From Mycobacterium paragordonae (GTDB taxonomy: Bacteria > Actinomycetota > Actinomycetes > Mycobacteriales > Mycobacteriaceae), in the NCBI RefSeq assembly GCF_003614435.1, contig NZ_CP025546.1, forward strand, positions 1,488,001-1,552,000: DNA of 64,000 nt. The letters run 5' to 3'. A program made the translations under genes and the position numbers. Below the pieces are notes generated by a model. It did no database searches, was not told the origin of the DNA, and saw only the letters and a list, made by a program, of their open reading frames with translations. Shown one piece after another: positions 36,573-45,355 of this stretch (its first letter is position 1; each line of letters starts with the position of its first letter).

Positions 36573-37250
36573 ATGACTCGACCCGGCGCCGTTGGAGAAC
36601 CCGCCGGCGCTGTCGAGGCCCCATGCCACGCGGAGTCGGCACATCACGACGCTGACTGGCAGCGCAATGTCGCCTGGGCGCGCCGGCTGGCCTGGATCAG
36701 CCTGGCCGTGTTGCTCATCGAGGGCGGCGTCGGGTTGTGGGAGGGGATAGCGGTCAAATCGGTCGCCCTGACCGGGTGGGCGCTGGGCGGCGCGTCCGAG
36801 GGACTGGCCAGCGCGATGGTGATCTGGCGCTTCACCGGCGACCGCACCCTCTCGGCGACCGCCGAGCGACGCGCACAACGCGGCGTCGCCATCTCGTTCT
36901 GGCTGGTGGCGCCCTACGTCGCCGCCGAATCGGTCCGCCATTTCGTCGGCGGCGAGCACGCCGAGACCTCAGTGCTCGGCATCGGGCTCACCGCGCTGGC
37001 GTTGGTGCTGATGCCGATCCTCGGCTGGGCCAACCACCGGGTGGGCGCGCGTCTGCACTCCGGCGCGACCGAGGGGGAGGGCACCCAGAACTACCTGTGC
37101 GCCACCCAGGCCGCGGGAGTGCTGGCGGGGCTGGCCATCACCGCGGCCTGGCCCGCCGGTTGGTGGATCGATCCGGCGATCGGTTTGGCTGTGGCGTGCG
37201 TGGCGATGTGGCAGGGCGTGCTGGCCTGGCGCGGCAAGGACTGTTGCTGA
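36573..37250 (+). CDS. Cation-diffusion-facilitator-like integral membrane protein
   Basis: A 225-residue membrane protein with about five helices and a His/Asp-rich N-terminus (HAESAHHDADW). The helices resemble the CDF fold (LIEGGVGLWEGIAVKS and ASEGLASAMVIWRF), but the usual cytoplasmic C-terminal metal domain is missing. It ends CC after a short basic tail. Its position corresponds to Rv3271c, beside ctpC. Metal transport is possible but not shown. Confidence 0.82.
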   Translation: MTRPGAVGEPAGAVEAPCHAESAHHDADWQRNVAWARRLAWISLAVLLIEGGVGLWEGIAVKSVALTGWALGGASEGLASAMVIWRFTGDRTLSATAERRAQRGVAISFWLVAPYVAAESVRHFVGGEHAETSVLGIGLTALALVLMPILGWANHRVGARLHSGATEGEGTQNYLCATQAAGVLAGLAITAAWPAGWWIDPAIGLAVACVAMWQGVLAWRGKDCC

Positions 37251-37467
37251 TGTCTGCGTTGGGGCTGGGCAAGTACACGTGCCTGGATGCGCCCAGCTGC
37301 TTCCGAGATCACCCTGCAGCGCAGGATCTTTGGCTGACGGGTACGACCGAAAATATGCGCTGCCTATGTATGGACGCGTTGGCGGGCACGATCTGCGTGC
37401 CCGATGTAGCGTGCCTCGGTGTGACTTCGCTGGCCGGGGGTCAGCGCGAAGAGCGGCACCATGGGTT

Positions 37468-37483
37468 CACCGTGACCACGGTG
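37468..37483 (+). promoter_or_regulatory. Hairpin in the leader of the first PPE-SHOCT gene
   Basis: CACCGT-N4-ACGGTG has perfect 6-base arms and lies 19 bases before the PPE ATG. Outer arms GGCACC (37455-37460) and GGTGCC (37480-37485) could form a competing pairing that would approach the ribosome-binding site. Nothing else is recognisable in 37251-37502. Confidence 0.3.
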
Positions 37484-37502
37484 CCTCGAGGAGCAGCGAG
37501 CC

Positions 37503-38894
37503 ATGGATTTCGGAAGCTATCCGCCCGAGGTCAACTCGACCAGGATGTTCACCGGTCCTGGGGCAGGACCGTTGTTGGCGGCGGCCGAGGCGTGGGCTGC
37601 GCTCGCCGCCGGGCTGAATTCGGCGGCGAATTCCTACCAAGTGGTGGTATCGGGATTGACCGCTGGTCCCTGGTTGGGGCCGACGTCGGAATCGATGAGC
37701 GCTGCGGCCGCGCAGTATGCGGCGTGGCTGCGAGTCACCGCCGCACAGGCCGAAGAAACCTCCACGCAGGTCAAGGCTGTGGCCACTGCCTACCAAACCG
37801 CGTTCTCGGCGACGGTTCCGCCGCCGATCGTGGCGGCCAACCGCAGTCAGCTGATGGCCCTGATCGCGACCGACGTGTTCGGCATAAACACCCAGGCGAT
37901 CGCGGCCACCGAGGCACAGTACGCGGAGATGTGGGCCCAGGACGCGGCAGCGATGTACGGCTACGCAGCGGCGTCGGCATCAGCGACGGCGCTGACGCCG
38001 TTCAACCCGCCCCCGCAGACCACTAATCCGGACGGATTGGCCGGCCAAGCCGCCGCCGAGGCCACCGGCATCGTGCCGAACACGGTCCAGCAAGCCTTCA
38101 CCGCGGTGCCCAGCGCGCTGCAGAGCGCGGCGGCCCCGGCGGCGGCCGCGGACGACCCATTGTTCCTGCTGTCCCTGCTGGCCGATCTGTCCGCCATCAC
38201 CTTCGGCGTATCGGCGGGAATCGCCACCATTGGAATCGGCGTGCCTGCCGCTGTGCTCGGGATAGTGAATCTTCCGGTGGCCGTCTACAGCACCCTGGTG
38301 GGTCTACACAGCGACGAGGTCCTCAGCGACTTGGATGACGTGGAGCCCTATCCGGGCTCGGAGCTGGCGCCAATCAAGCCGTTGCCGGCGCCGCTGCCTA
38401 ACTTGCTGGCGGGCACGGTGGCGCCGAGGCTGTCGGCCGGACTGGGTGAGGCGAACACCGTCGGGGCGTTATCCGTGCCGCCGGCGTGGACCGCCGCCAC
38501 CCCGGCGGTGCGCCCCGTCGCGTACACGCTGCCGGCCCTGGGCGGGACCCCGTCTGGGGCCGCCGCCGCGCCGGCGGCGGGAGCCGGCACAGGGACCATG
38601 CTCGCCCAGATGGCGATGGCGGGCATGGCCGGACGAGCGATGGGAACCGTTGGTATCAGCCGAAGCGCCGGCAAGGAGCCCACGAAGGCAACCGGGTCCG
38701 CTCGCACCAGAACCGCGGCGACCGCCGGCGACAAGGCCGCACCTGGCGAGAACGGCGCGGCGCCCAGCGACAAGCCTCGGGCTGTGGTCACCGGAGTCGC
38801 GGCGGAGCTTCGTGAATTCACCAAGCTCCGCGACGAGGGGATTCTGACCGACGACGAATACACCGAGCAGAAGAACCGGTTGCTCGGTCGCTGA
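37503..38894 (+). CDS. PPE protein with C-terminal SHOCT-like domain
   Basis: A 463-residue PPE protein starting [12 protein letters not shown], with GAGG upstream of the ATG. The PPE domain (1-175) contains the WLG (W-x-G) motif. The central part has a GALSVPPAW motif, marking the PPE-SVP subgroup. The last about 30 residues are charged and read like a SHOCT helix pair, [20 protein letters not shown], which differs in composition from the rest. There is no PE partner. It is followed after 49 bases by a second gene of the same design. Confidence 0.92.
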   Translation: MDFGSYPPEVNSTRMFTGPGAGPLLAAAEAWAALAAGLNSAANSYQVVVSGLTAGPWLGPTSESMSAAAAQYAAWLRVTAAQAEETSTQVKAVATAYQTAFSATVPPPIVAANRSQLMALIATDVFGINTQAIAATEAQYAEMWAQDAAAMYGYAAASASATALTPFNPPPQTTNPDGLAGQAAAEATGIVPNTVQQAFTAVPSALQSAAAPAAAADDPLFLLSLLADLSAITFGVSAGIATIGIGVPAAVLGIVNLPVAVYSTLVGLHSDEVLSDLDDVEPYPGSELAPIKPLPAPLPNLLAGTVAPRLSAGLGEANTVGALSVPPAWTAATPAVRPVAYTLPALGGTPSGAAAAPAAGAGTGTMLAQMAMAGMAGRAMGTVGISRSAGKEPTKATGSARTRTAATAGDKAAPGENGAAPSDKPRAVVTGVAAELREFTKLRDEGILTDDEYTEQKNRLLGR

Positions 38895-38943
38895 ACCGCC
38901 GTCGGGCAACTGCCGTGGTCATCGAGACAAGGTAAGCGCAGCA

Positions 38944-40305
38944 ATGGATTTCGGGATCTATCCGCCGGAGATCAACTCCGGCCGGATCTATGCCGGTCCG
39001 GGCGCGGGGCCGATGCAGGCGGCTGCACAGGCCTGGCAGAGCGTGGCCGACCAGCTGTACGCGACGATCAGCGGATATCAGTCGGCGGTGTCCGAACTCG
39101 CCGAAGGGGCTTGGTCGGGTCCGTCGTCCGTGGCGATGAGCGCAGCGGCCGGGTCCTACGTGGAATGGCTGAGCGCCACCGCTGCGCGGGCGGAGCAGAC
39201 CGCGGCCCAAGCATGGACGGCGATCGCCGCTTACGAGGCGGTGTTCGCAGCGACGGTGCCGCCACCCGAGATCGCCGCCAACCGCGGCCTGCTGGCGGTG
39301 CTGGTGGCGACCAATTTTTTGGGACAGAACACGCCGGCGATCGCGGCCACCGAGGCGCTTTACGCCGAGATGTGGGCGCAGGACAGCTTGGCGATGTACA
39401 ACTACGCAGCTTCGTCGGCAGCCGCGTCGGTGCTGACTCCCTTCACCCCTCCGCACCAGAACACCGACTCGGGCGGGACGGCCGGCCAAGCCGCCGCGAT
39501 CAGCCAGATCGGCTCCCTCGCCGGCACCGCGCAAGATGCCATGTCGGTTGTGCCGCAGGCCTTGTCGGCGATGGCGGTACCGGCCGAGTTCGAACTCGTG
39601 ACGCTCTTGCTCGATCTCTTTTTCATTGCGCCAATAGACGCGGCGGCCCTTTTCGGGATCATCCCGGCAGACGTGATCGGTACTTTCGGGGATTTTCCTC
39701 TCGCCGCGTTCACCGCTGCTTCCGGTGTCGATGACGATGAGACCGTCAGCGAATGGGACGAGGTAGAGCCCTGGCCGGGGACCGGATGGTCACCGGAAGC
39801 GCCGTTTGTGGCGCCCCCAGCGAATCAGCCCCCTGGCCGTATTCCCACGCCGACGCTGTCAGCGGCTCTCGGCCAGGCGAACATGGTCGGGAAATTGACG
39901 GTGCCCGCGAGCTGGACCCAAACCGCTACTGCCGCAACCGAAGTGCACCCTGCTGCACTGGTCACACCGCTGGCGAGTGTGAACACGGGAGCGGGGCCGG
40001 CGGCAGAGTTCGGCGCCGCAAGCACGCTGAACCAGATGGGCATTGGCGCGATGGCCGGGCAACCGATTGTAGGCCCGTCGGCCTCCGCGGACGGGCAGAA
40101 GCGCGCCGCGGCCGCGCAGCTCATCGGCCGCAACGAGGATGCGCCGGGCGAGGAGGCCGAGGTGATACCAGCGCCGCGGACCGTCATGACCGGCGTCGCC
40201 GCCGCGATCCGCGACATCGCCGTGCAGCACGCCGCTGGACTGCTGAGCAATCAGGAATACACCGAGCAGAAGAAAATGCTGCTGGAAATCTCCTTTGGCC
40301 CGTAG
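38944..40305 (+). CDS. PPE protein with C-terminal SHOCT-like domain, paralogue of the upstream gene
   Basis: A 453-residue PPE protein starting [14 protein letters not shown]. The WSG (W-x-G) motif and the GKLTVPASW motif mark the PPE-SVP type. The C-terminus again ends in a SHOCT-like segment, [20 protein letters not shown]. It is clearly paralogous to the preceding PPE gene at N-terminus, SVP region and tail, with a diverged middle. It converges on ctpC, with 54 bases between. Confidence 0.92.
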   Translation: MDFGIYPPEINSGRIYAGPGAGPMQAAAQAWQSVADQLYATISGYQSAVSELAEGAWSGPSSVAMSAAAGSYVEWLSATAARAEQTAAQAWTAIAAYEAVFAATVPPPEIAANRGLLAVLVATNFLGQNTPAIAATEALYAEMWAQDSLAMYNYAASSAAASVLTPFTPPHQNTDSGGTAGQAAAISQIGSLAGTAQDAMSVVPQALSAMAVPAEFELVTLLLDLFFIAPIDAAALFGIIPADVIGTFGDFPLAAFTAASGVDDDETVSEWDEVEPWPGTGWSPEAPFVAPPANQPPGRIPTPTLSAALGQANMVGKLTVPASWTQTATAATEVHPAALVTPLASVNTGAGPAAEFGAASTLNQMGIGAMAGQPIVGPSASADGQKRAAAAQLIGRNEDAPGEEAEVIPAPRTVMTGVAAAIRDIAVQHAAGLLSNQEYTEQKKMLLEISFGP

Positions 40306-40359
40306 ATCGGTCGGCGATCGACAGCGCGCTGCCGTCCAGGACGCCGTGCGCAGTGCGGC

Positions 40360-42534
40360 TCAGTCCAGCCGGTACCGGATCAGCCGCGAGCTGTTCGCCA
40401 CCACCGCCACCGACGAGGCGTTGTGCAGGATCGCGGCCAGCACCGGCGACAGTGCGCCGCCGGCGCCGATGAGCAGCCCGGCGGCGTTGACCGCGATCGA
40501 CATGCCGTAGTTCTCCCGGATCACGTCGACCGCACGGGCACCCAGGTCACGCACGTCGAGCAGGCGGTAGAGGTTGTCGTTGGCCAGCGCGACGTCGGCG
40601 GTCTCCACGGCGACGTCGGTTCCGGCCAGGCCCATCGCGATGCCGATGTCGGCGGCCGCAAGTGCCGGCGCGTCGTTGACGCCGTCGCCGACCATCCCGA
40701 CCACGTATCCCTCGTCCTGCAGCCGGCGCACCACCTCGAGCTTGTCCTCGGGCATCACCTCGGCGCGCCACTCGTCGATGCCCAGTTCGTCGGCGACCAC
40801 CTCCGCGATGTCGGGATGGTCGCCGGTGAGCATGACGATCCGGCGAACCCCGCTGTCGCGCAATTGGTTCAGCACCTCGGCCGCATCCGGCCGCACCTCG
40901 TCGCGCAGGCTGATCAGGCCGACCAGGGCGCCGTCCACGGCCAGCAGTAGCGGCGTCTCGGCCTGACGGCGCAGCCGGTCGACCCACTCCTGCGCCTTCT
41001 TGGACACCTTGACCTTCTCGGCGCGCAGCAGGCCCGGACTGCCCAGCAGCAGGGTCCGCCCATCGGCCCAGGTGCGCATGCCCAGGCCGACCAGCACCTC
41101 GCACTCCTCGTGCGGCGGGATGCTGATGTGGCGTTCCTCGGTGGAACGGATGACGGCCTCGGCCAGTGGGTGCCGCGAGTGGATCTCCGAACTCGCGGCA
41201 TAGGCCAGCACCTGCTCGGGCTCCCAATCCTTGTGCAGCGAAACGATATTCGTCACCACCGGGCGCCCCACGGTCAGCGTTCCGGTCTTGTCGAACACGA
41301 TCGCGTCGACCCGGCCGGCCTGTTCGAGGTGCGATCCGCCCTTGATCAGGATGCCGCGGCGCGCACCGTTGCCGATCGCAGCACTGATCGCGGTCGGGGT
41401 GGACAGGCCCACCGCGCACGGGCAGGCGATCAGCAGCATGGTCATCGCGCGCCGGACGTCGCCGGTGACCAGCAGGGTCAGCGCCGAGACGACGAACGAC
41501 GTGGGCACGAAGCGGCGGGAGAAGTTCTCCCCGACGGTCTGGATCGGAGCCCGATCATGTTGCGCCTCTTCGACTCTGGTGATGATGCGACCGATGGTGG
41601 TCTGGTTGCCGACGGCCTCGGCGCGCACCACCAGGCGCCCGCGTACCACCACCGAACCGGCGTGTACGTGTGCCCCGGCGGTCACGCTGACCGGGAGGTT
41701 CTCGCCGGTGATCGCGGACTGGTTGACCACGGCCTCGCCCTCGACCACCTCGCCGTCGACCGGGATCGCGACATGGTCGTGCACCACCACCTCGTCGCCG
41801 ATTTGCAGGGTGTCGATCGGGACCTGAACCTCCGGGCCGTCCGGCAGCCGCACCCAGGCGGTGTCCTGGTTGCCGCGCAACAACTCCGAGATGGCCCGCC
41901 GGGTCCGGCGCAGTGTCAGGTCCTGCAGGTATTCGCCGATGTTGAGCAGCCACAGCACGGTCAGGGCGACGACGTTCTCGCGCAGGATCAGGCTGGCCAG
42001 CGTGGCCGCCGAGACCAGGGCGTCGGTGCCGAGCTTGCCCGAACCCACCGAGCGCAGCGCGCCGCGCAGGAAGGGATAGCCGGTGAACACGGTGACGCCG
42101 GTGGCGACCATCCGGCCACTCGGCCCGAGCAGCGGCGGCCGCGCGAAGACGTAGCGGCGCACCCCGAGTAGGGCCAGCGCCGCGCCGCCGATGACCATGC
42201 GCAGCACGTCGGTGTTGCGGATCTCTTCGGAATGGGGGGAGCGTGTGGGGATCAGGTCGGCGGCGACGTGTGCCGCGCCGCTGATCGCCTCCAGCACGGC
42301 GGCGCGGTCGCAGCGCCTGGGGGAGTACCAGACGACTACCGAACCGGTGCGGGGATAGGCGTGCGCGACGCGCACGCCTTCGCATTTGGCGACGGCATCC
42401 TCGACGGCGACGGCGCGTCGCACATTGGCGCGAACCCAGTCGACCCGCACCCGCATGCGTCCGGCTGCGTCCGAGATCACCTGCAGCGCAGGGTCTTCCG
42501 CCGGCGCGATGTCGGAAACCAGCGCGAGGGCCAC
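40360..42534 (-). CDS. ctpC: P1B-type metal-transporting ATPase CtpC
   Basis: A 724-residue P-type ATPase exporting Mn or Zn. The start is GTG at 42534, 4 bases after pacL1. The membrane metal-binding motif is ACPCAVGLSTPTA. The phosphorylation motif is DKTGTLT, and the hinge is GDGVNDAPAL. The N-terminus has a heavy-metal-domain-like fold (AGRMRVRVDWVR) but no CxxC. The sequence is very close to M. tuberculosis CtpC, which needs its PacL1 partner for zinc resistance. Confidence 0.96.
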   Translation of the reverse strand: MALALVSDIAPAEDPALQVISDAAGRMRVRVDWVRANVRRAVAVEDAVAKCEGVRVAHAYPRTGSVVVWYSPRRCDRAAVLEAISGAAHVAADLIPTRSPHSEEIRNTDVLRMVIGGAALALLGVRRYVFARPPLLGPSGRMVATGVTVFTGYPFLRGALRSVGSGKLGTDALVSAATLASLILRENVVALTVLWLLNIGEYLQDLTLRRTRRAISELLRGNQDTAWVRLPDGPEVQVPIDTLQIGDEVVVHDHVAIPVDGEVVEGEAVVNQSAITGENLPVSVTAGAHVHAGSVVVRGRLVVRAEAVGNQTTIGRIITRVEEAQHDRAPIQTVGENFSRRFVPTSFVVSALTLLVTGDVRRAMTMLLIACPCAVGLSTPTAISAAIGNGARRGILIKGGSHLEQAGRVDAIVFDKTGTLTVGRPVVTNIVSLHKDWEPEQVLAYAASSEIHSRHPLAEAVIRSTEERHISIPPHEECEVLVGLGMRTWADGRTLLLGSPGLLRAEKVKVSKKAQEWVDRLRRQAETPLLLAVDGALVGLISLRDEVRPDAAEVLNQLRDSGVRRIVMLTGDHPDIAEVVADELGIDEWRAEVMPEDKLEVVRRLQDEGYVVGMVGDGVNDAPALAAADIGIAMGLAGTDVAVETADVALANDNLYRLLDVRDLGARAVDVIRENYGMSIAVNAAGLLIGAGGALSPVLAAILHNASSVAVVANSSRLIRYRLD

Positions 42535-42538
42535 CGGA

Positions 42539-42820
42539 TCAGTGGTCGTGGTTGTGGGCGTCGCCGACGGCCGGCGTCGGCGCCTCCTCGCCGATGCGTT
42601 CGCGCGCCTCGGCCATCACGTCGGCGATCTTGAGCCGGGCCGACTCAGCGGCCTCCTCGGCTTTGCGGGTGCTGCGCAGGCCCAGTTCGGCACCCTTGAC
42701 CGCGGTTTCGTGCAGGGGCGCCTTCTTGGCGGCCTTCTTCAGCACCTCGTACGCGGTAACCCCGGCCAAGCCGGTGATCACCGTCGAAGCCGCCTTAGCC
42801 AAAAGCACCTGCACCGCCAT
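42539..42820 (-). CDS. pacL1: PacL1-like metallochaperone (DUF1490) of CtpC
   Basis: A 93-residue small membrane protein, same length as Rv3269. ATG 42820 has a GGAAGGA ribosome-binding site; the frame runs on to 42913 without one. An N-terminal membrane helix (about 3-26) is followed by a long amphipathic, Ala/Glu/Lys-rich helix. The extreme C-terminus D87-A-H-N-H-D-H93 is the metal-binding tail. In M. tuberculosis, PacL1 binds zinc through a DLHDHDH tail and stabilises CtpC; here two of seven positions differ. Directly upstream of ctpC. Confidence 0.92.
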   Translation of the reverse strand: MAVQVLLAKAASTVITGLAGVTAYEVLKKAAKKAPLHETAVKGAELGLRSTRKAEEAAESARLKIADVMAEARERIGEEAPTPAVGDAHNHDH

Positions 42821-42857
42821 CTTTCTGAATCCTTCCCGCCGCGTGGTGTTCAGACCG

Positions 42858-42886
42858 ACGTTAACATCCAAATATAGCGATATCAA
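42858..42886 (-). promoter_or_regulatory. Vegetative-type promoter of pacL1-ctpC
   Basis: On the minus strand: TTGATA (42886-42881), a 17-base spacer, then TAACGT (42863-42858). The likely start site falls about 30 bases before the pacL1 ATG. The -35 lies inside the inverted repeat at 42876-42897. Confidence 0.55.
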
Positions 42887-42897
42887 CATGTATCGCT
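42876..42897. promoter_or_regulatory. Inverted repeat over the pacL1-ctpC -35 box
   Basis: AGCGATA-N8-TATCGCT, with perfect 7-base arms. It covers the -35 element of the promoter, so a bound dimer would block RNA polymerase. A metal-sensing repressor is a reasonable guess; none is encoded next to it. Confidence 0.5.
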
Positions 42898-42922
42898 GCG
42901 GGTTGGGGTGCACTTCGGGGCA

Positions 42923-42985
42923 TTTAGTCTGCGGCTATGGCGGGCTCTTCTCGCACTTTCCCGCCCAATGCGCAGTCTCAACGGG
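42923..42985. repeat. 63-bp hairpin element, copy 1
   Basis: First of two near-identical 63-bp elements (56 of 63 bases the same as 43016-43078). Each folds on itself by pairing TTGAG/CTCAA, CTGCG/CGCAG and GGCGGG/CCCGCC. It lies between the TIGR03089-like gene and the pacL1 promoter. Confidence 0.8.
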
Positions 42986-43015
42986 GAGCGCTTGGCTGGG
43001 ATGCGGCCTGCGTCG

Positions 43016-43078
43016 TTGAGTCTGCGGCTATGGCGGGCCCTTCTCGCACTCTCCCGCCAATCTCGCAGTCTCAACGGG
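43016..43078. repeat. 63-bp hairpin element, copy 2
   Basis: Second copy, with a perfect GGCGGG/CCCGCC inner stem and TTGAG-x-CTGCG pairing with CGCAG-x-CTCAA outside. It begins 15 bases beyond the stop of the minus-strand gene at 43094, so it may act as its terminator. The copies are separated by 30 bases. Confidence 0.8.
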
Positions 43079-43093
43079 CCGGGCGGGGCCGAG

Positions 43094-43825
43094 CTAAAGA
43101 ACCCGGGTGACTTTCTCCATCTCGACCCGTCGCTGCAGCGCCGCGGGATCCGGGTTGGCCACCTGCACCAGCGATCCGCCGACCGACAACACCGCCAACA
43201 GCCCGTCCACCAGCTGCTCCGGCCGCTCCCACGTAGCGGTGGACAGCACCCGGTCGCCCGGCGTCAGGCCCTGCATCGCCGCCGACTGCACGCACGCCGC
43301 CACCAGTTGACCTACCGATTGGCCGGCCAGCGCCGGTCCCGGCTCGGGTTCGGGAACGATCTGGTCGCCGTGCACCCGCACCGCGGTGGCGTAGTCGGTG
43401 ACGCCGATCGGCAGGTCGGGGACGGGCCGGCCGAACGGGTCCAGCGACAACACCGCAACCTCACCGCCCGCCACAAGGCCATCCGCCTCGTCGAGCCGAT
43501 CGAGGGTGCACAACGCGACATCCGCGGAGCCTTCCGGGGCGCCGTCCAGCACCGCCTCGGCGCCGATCCACCACACCCCGAACAGCACCGCCGCCGTCTG
43601 CCAGTGCGCCGGCAACAACACCGCGACCCTGCTGCCCGGCCCGGCGCCCAGCTCGTCGCGCAACAGGTTGGCGGTCTTGGCGGCCCAGTTGGCCAGTGTC
43701 ACGGCCGACAGCTCGATGCGCTCGCCCGTGGAGTCGTCGTAATAGGTGATGCGCGGGCCGACCGGGTCGGCGCGCAGTAACGGGTCCAGGATGGCCCCGG
43801 ACAGCGTGGGGTTCAGTTGATGCAC
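43094..43825 (-). CDS. TIGR03089-family protein (AMP-ligase N-terminal-like)
   Basis: A 243-residue protein resembling an N-terminal fragment of the acyl/AMP-forming ligase fold: YYDDSTGERIELSAVTLANWAAKTANLL, then GPGSRVAVLLPAHWQT. It lacks the C-terminal catalytic domain and the ATP signature, so it is unlikely to be an active ligase. Actinobacterial TIGR03089 proteins have this length. Its first 13 bases overlap the end of lcp1, so it is coupled to it. Matches Rv3268. Function unknown. Confidence 0.85.
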   Translation of the reverse strand: MHQLNPTLSGAILDPLLRADPVGPRITYYDDSTGERIELSAVTLANWAAKTANLLRDELGAGPGSRVAVLLPAHWQTAAVLFGVWWIGAEAVLDGAPEGSADVALCTLDRLDEADGLVAGGEVAVLSLDPFGRPVPDLPIGVTDYATAVRVHGDQIVPEPEPGPALAGQSVGQLVAACVQSAAMQGLTPGDRVLSTATWERPEQLVDGLLAVLSVGGSLVQVANPDPAALQRRVEMEKVTRVL

Positions 43826-45291
43826 TCCGGCTTCTCCGACCCCGCGGTGAGAATCGGTGACGGCGCCGGCACGTTGCTGCTGTTGACCGACCCGACGGTC
43901 GATGCGCGCGCGGGCGTCGGCGTCGAACCGTCGAGGCCGGAGCCCGGTCCCGTGTAGTCATTGGCCAGCACCACCCGCACCTGCCCGGCCGGGATCGAGG
44001 AGTCGGTGACGATCGGGAGTCCGCCGAGCTGCCGGGCGATCTCCTGGGCGCCCAGGTCGTCGGTCTTGGCCGCCCGCACCTGGCTGTTCTTGACGTGGCC
44101 GCCCTCGTTGTTGCCGGCCGAACCGGCGGCGAATCCCTTGGCGCTGAGCACGTCGAGCACCGCGGAAGCCAGGCCGTTGATGTCGGTGTCGTTCATCACG
44201 TTGGCGGTGGTCTTGCCGGGTGTGTAGGCGAGTTCCTCGGTCTTGCCCTGGTCCTGTTCGTGCAGCAGGCCGCCGACCCATTCCTGCACCGCGTGCGCGT
44301 CCACCCGCACCACGCTCTGCATGCCGTCGTCGCTCCAGCCGGCGCCGTCCAGCACCGGGATGGTGGCGAACGCGACGTTGCCGCCGGTCAGCTTCGACAC
44401 CTGCTGGACGAAGTCCATGATGTTCCAGCCCTCCGAGATCACCACCGAGCGCTGTACCGCCGCCTCCAGCCGCTTCAGGGTGGCGGGGGAGGACAGCGTC
44501 TTGCCGGAGATCACCCGGTGAGCCAGCGACGCCATGACGACCTGCTGGCGTACCACCCGGTCCAGGTCGCCGCGCGGCAGCTCGTGGCGCTGGCGGACGA
44601 AGCTCAGGGCCTGCGGGCCGTTCAGCCGCTGCTGGCCGGCCGGAAAGTCGGCACCCGAAAGTGGTTCGTAGACGGCGTCTTTGAGGCAGACCTCGACGCC
44701 GCCGAGCGCGTCGGCGATCAGGGCGAAGCCGAGCAGGCCGATTTCGGCGTAGTGGTCGACGGTGACGCCGGTGAGGTCGGCCACGGTTTTGATCAGCGCC
44801 TCGCGGCCGGCCTGGGTGCCTGCGGTGGCGGCTTCGGCGGGCGAGGCGCCGGCCTGCACCAGGCTGGTGCGCTTGATCTCGCGGGTCTGGCCGTAGACGC
44901 CGTTGATCTTGGTCTTGCCAAGTCCGGGCGCCTGAACGTAGGAGTCGCGGGGGATCGAGATCGCGGTCGCCGACTTCCCGTTATTGGGGATCCGGACCAG
45001 GATGATCGTGTCGGTGTTGGTGGCTTCCTCGTCCCCGGCCCGCAGCGTGGCCAGTTCCTCGGCAGTCAACGGGTTGCCGTGCGCGTCCGTGCGGCTGTCG
45101 AGGCCGACCAGCAGAATGTCGATCGCGCCGTCGTCGGCGCCGTGGCCCAGAGCGGCCGACGACATGTGGAAAATGCCGTCCTCGAAGGAGCGGACGTTGC
45201 TCCAGGCCACCCCGGTGCCGATCACGACCACCAGAGCCAGGGCGGTAGAGACCACACGAGTCACACGAGCCACACTTTGCGCAGGCATCAC
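43813..45291 (-). CDS. lcp1: LytR-CpsA-Psr cell-wall ligase Lcp1
   Basis: A 492-residue LCP protein. An N-terminal membrane anchor (about 10-30) precedes the LCP domain (about 55-235), where DILLVGLDSR, SIPRDSYV and FVRQRHELPRGDLDR carry the Asp/Arg residues that bind polyprenyl pyrophosphate. A C-terminal LytR_C domain ends in a Ser/Pro-rich tail. The Rv3267 homologue Lcp1 joins arabinogalactan to peptidoglycan. It is divergent from rmlD, which supplies rhamnose for the same linkage. Confidence 0.93.
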   Translation of the reverse strand: MMPAQSVARVTRVVSTALALVVVIGTGVAWSNVRSFEDGIFHMSSAALGHGADDGAIDILLVGLDSRTDAHGNPLTAEELATLRAGDEEATNTDTIILVRIPNNGKSATAISIPRDSYVQAPGLGKTKINGVYGQTREIKRTSLVQAGASPAEAATAGTQAGREALIKTVADLTGVTVDHYAEIGLLGFALIADALGGVEVCLKDAVYEPLSGADFPAGQQRLNGPQALSFVRQRHELPRGDLDRVVRQQVVMASLAHRVISGKTLSSPATLKRLEAAVQRSVVISEGWNIMDFVQQVSKLTGGNVAFATIPVLDGAGWSDDGMQSVVRVDAHAVQEWVGGLLHEQDQGKTEELAYTPGKTTANVMNDTDINGLASAVLDVLSAKGFAAGSAGNNEGGHVKNSQVRAAKTDDLGAQEIARQLGGLPIVTDSSIPAGQVRVVLANDYTGPGSGLDGSTPTPARASTVGSVNSSNVPAPSPILTAGSEKPECIN

Positions 45292-45355
45292 TGTAGGCTA
45301 CTTGTGCAACAGCCGCTTTCCGGGTAGCCGGGCTCGGCGTGCCAGACTCGAACAC

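Noticed and set aside
40305..40319. Short GATCG-N5-CGATC hairpin between PPE and ctpC as a bidirectional terminator
   Set aside because: Only a 5-base stem and it overlaps the PPE stop codon; not convincing.
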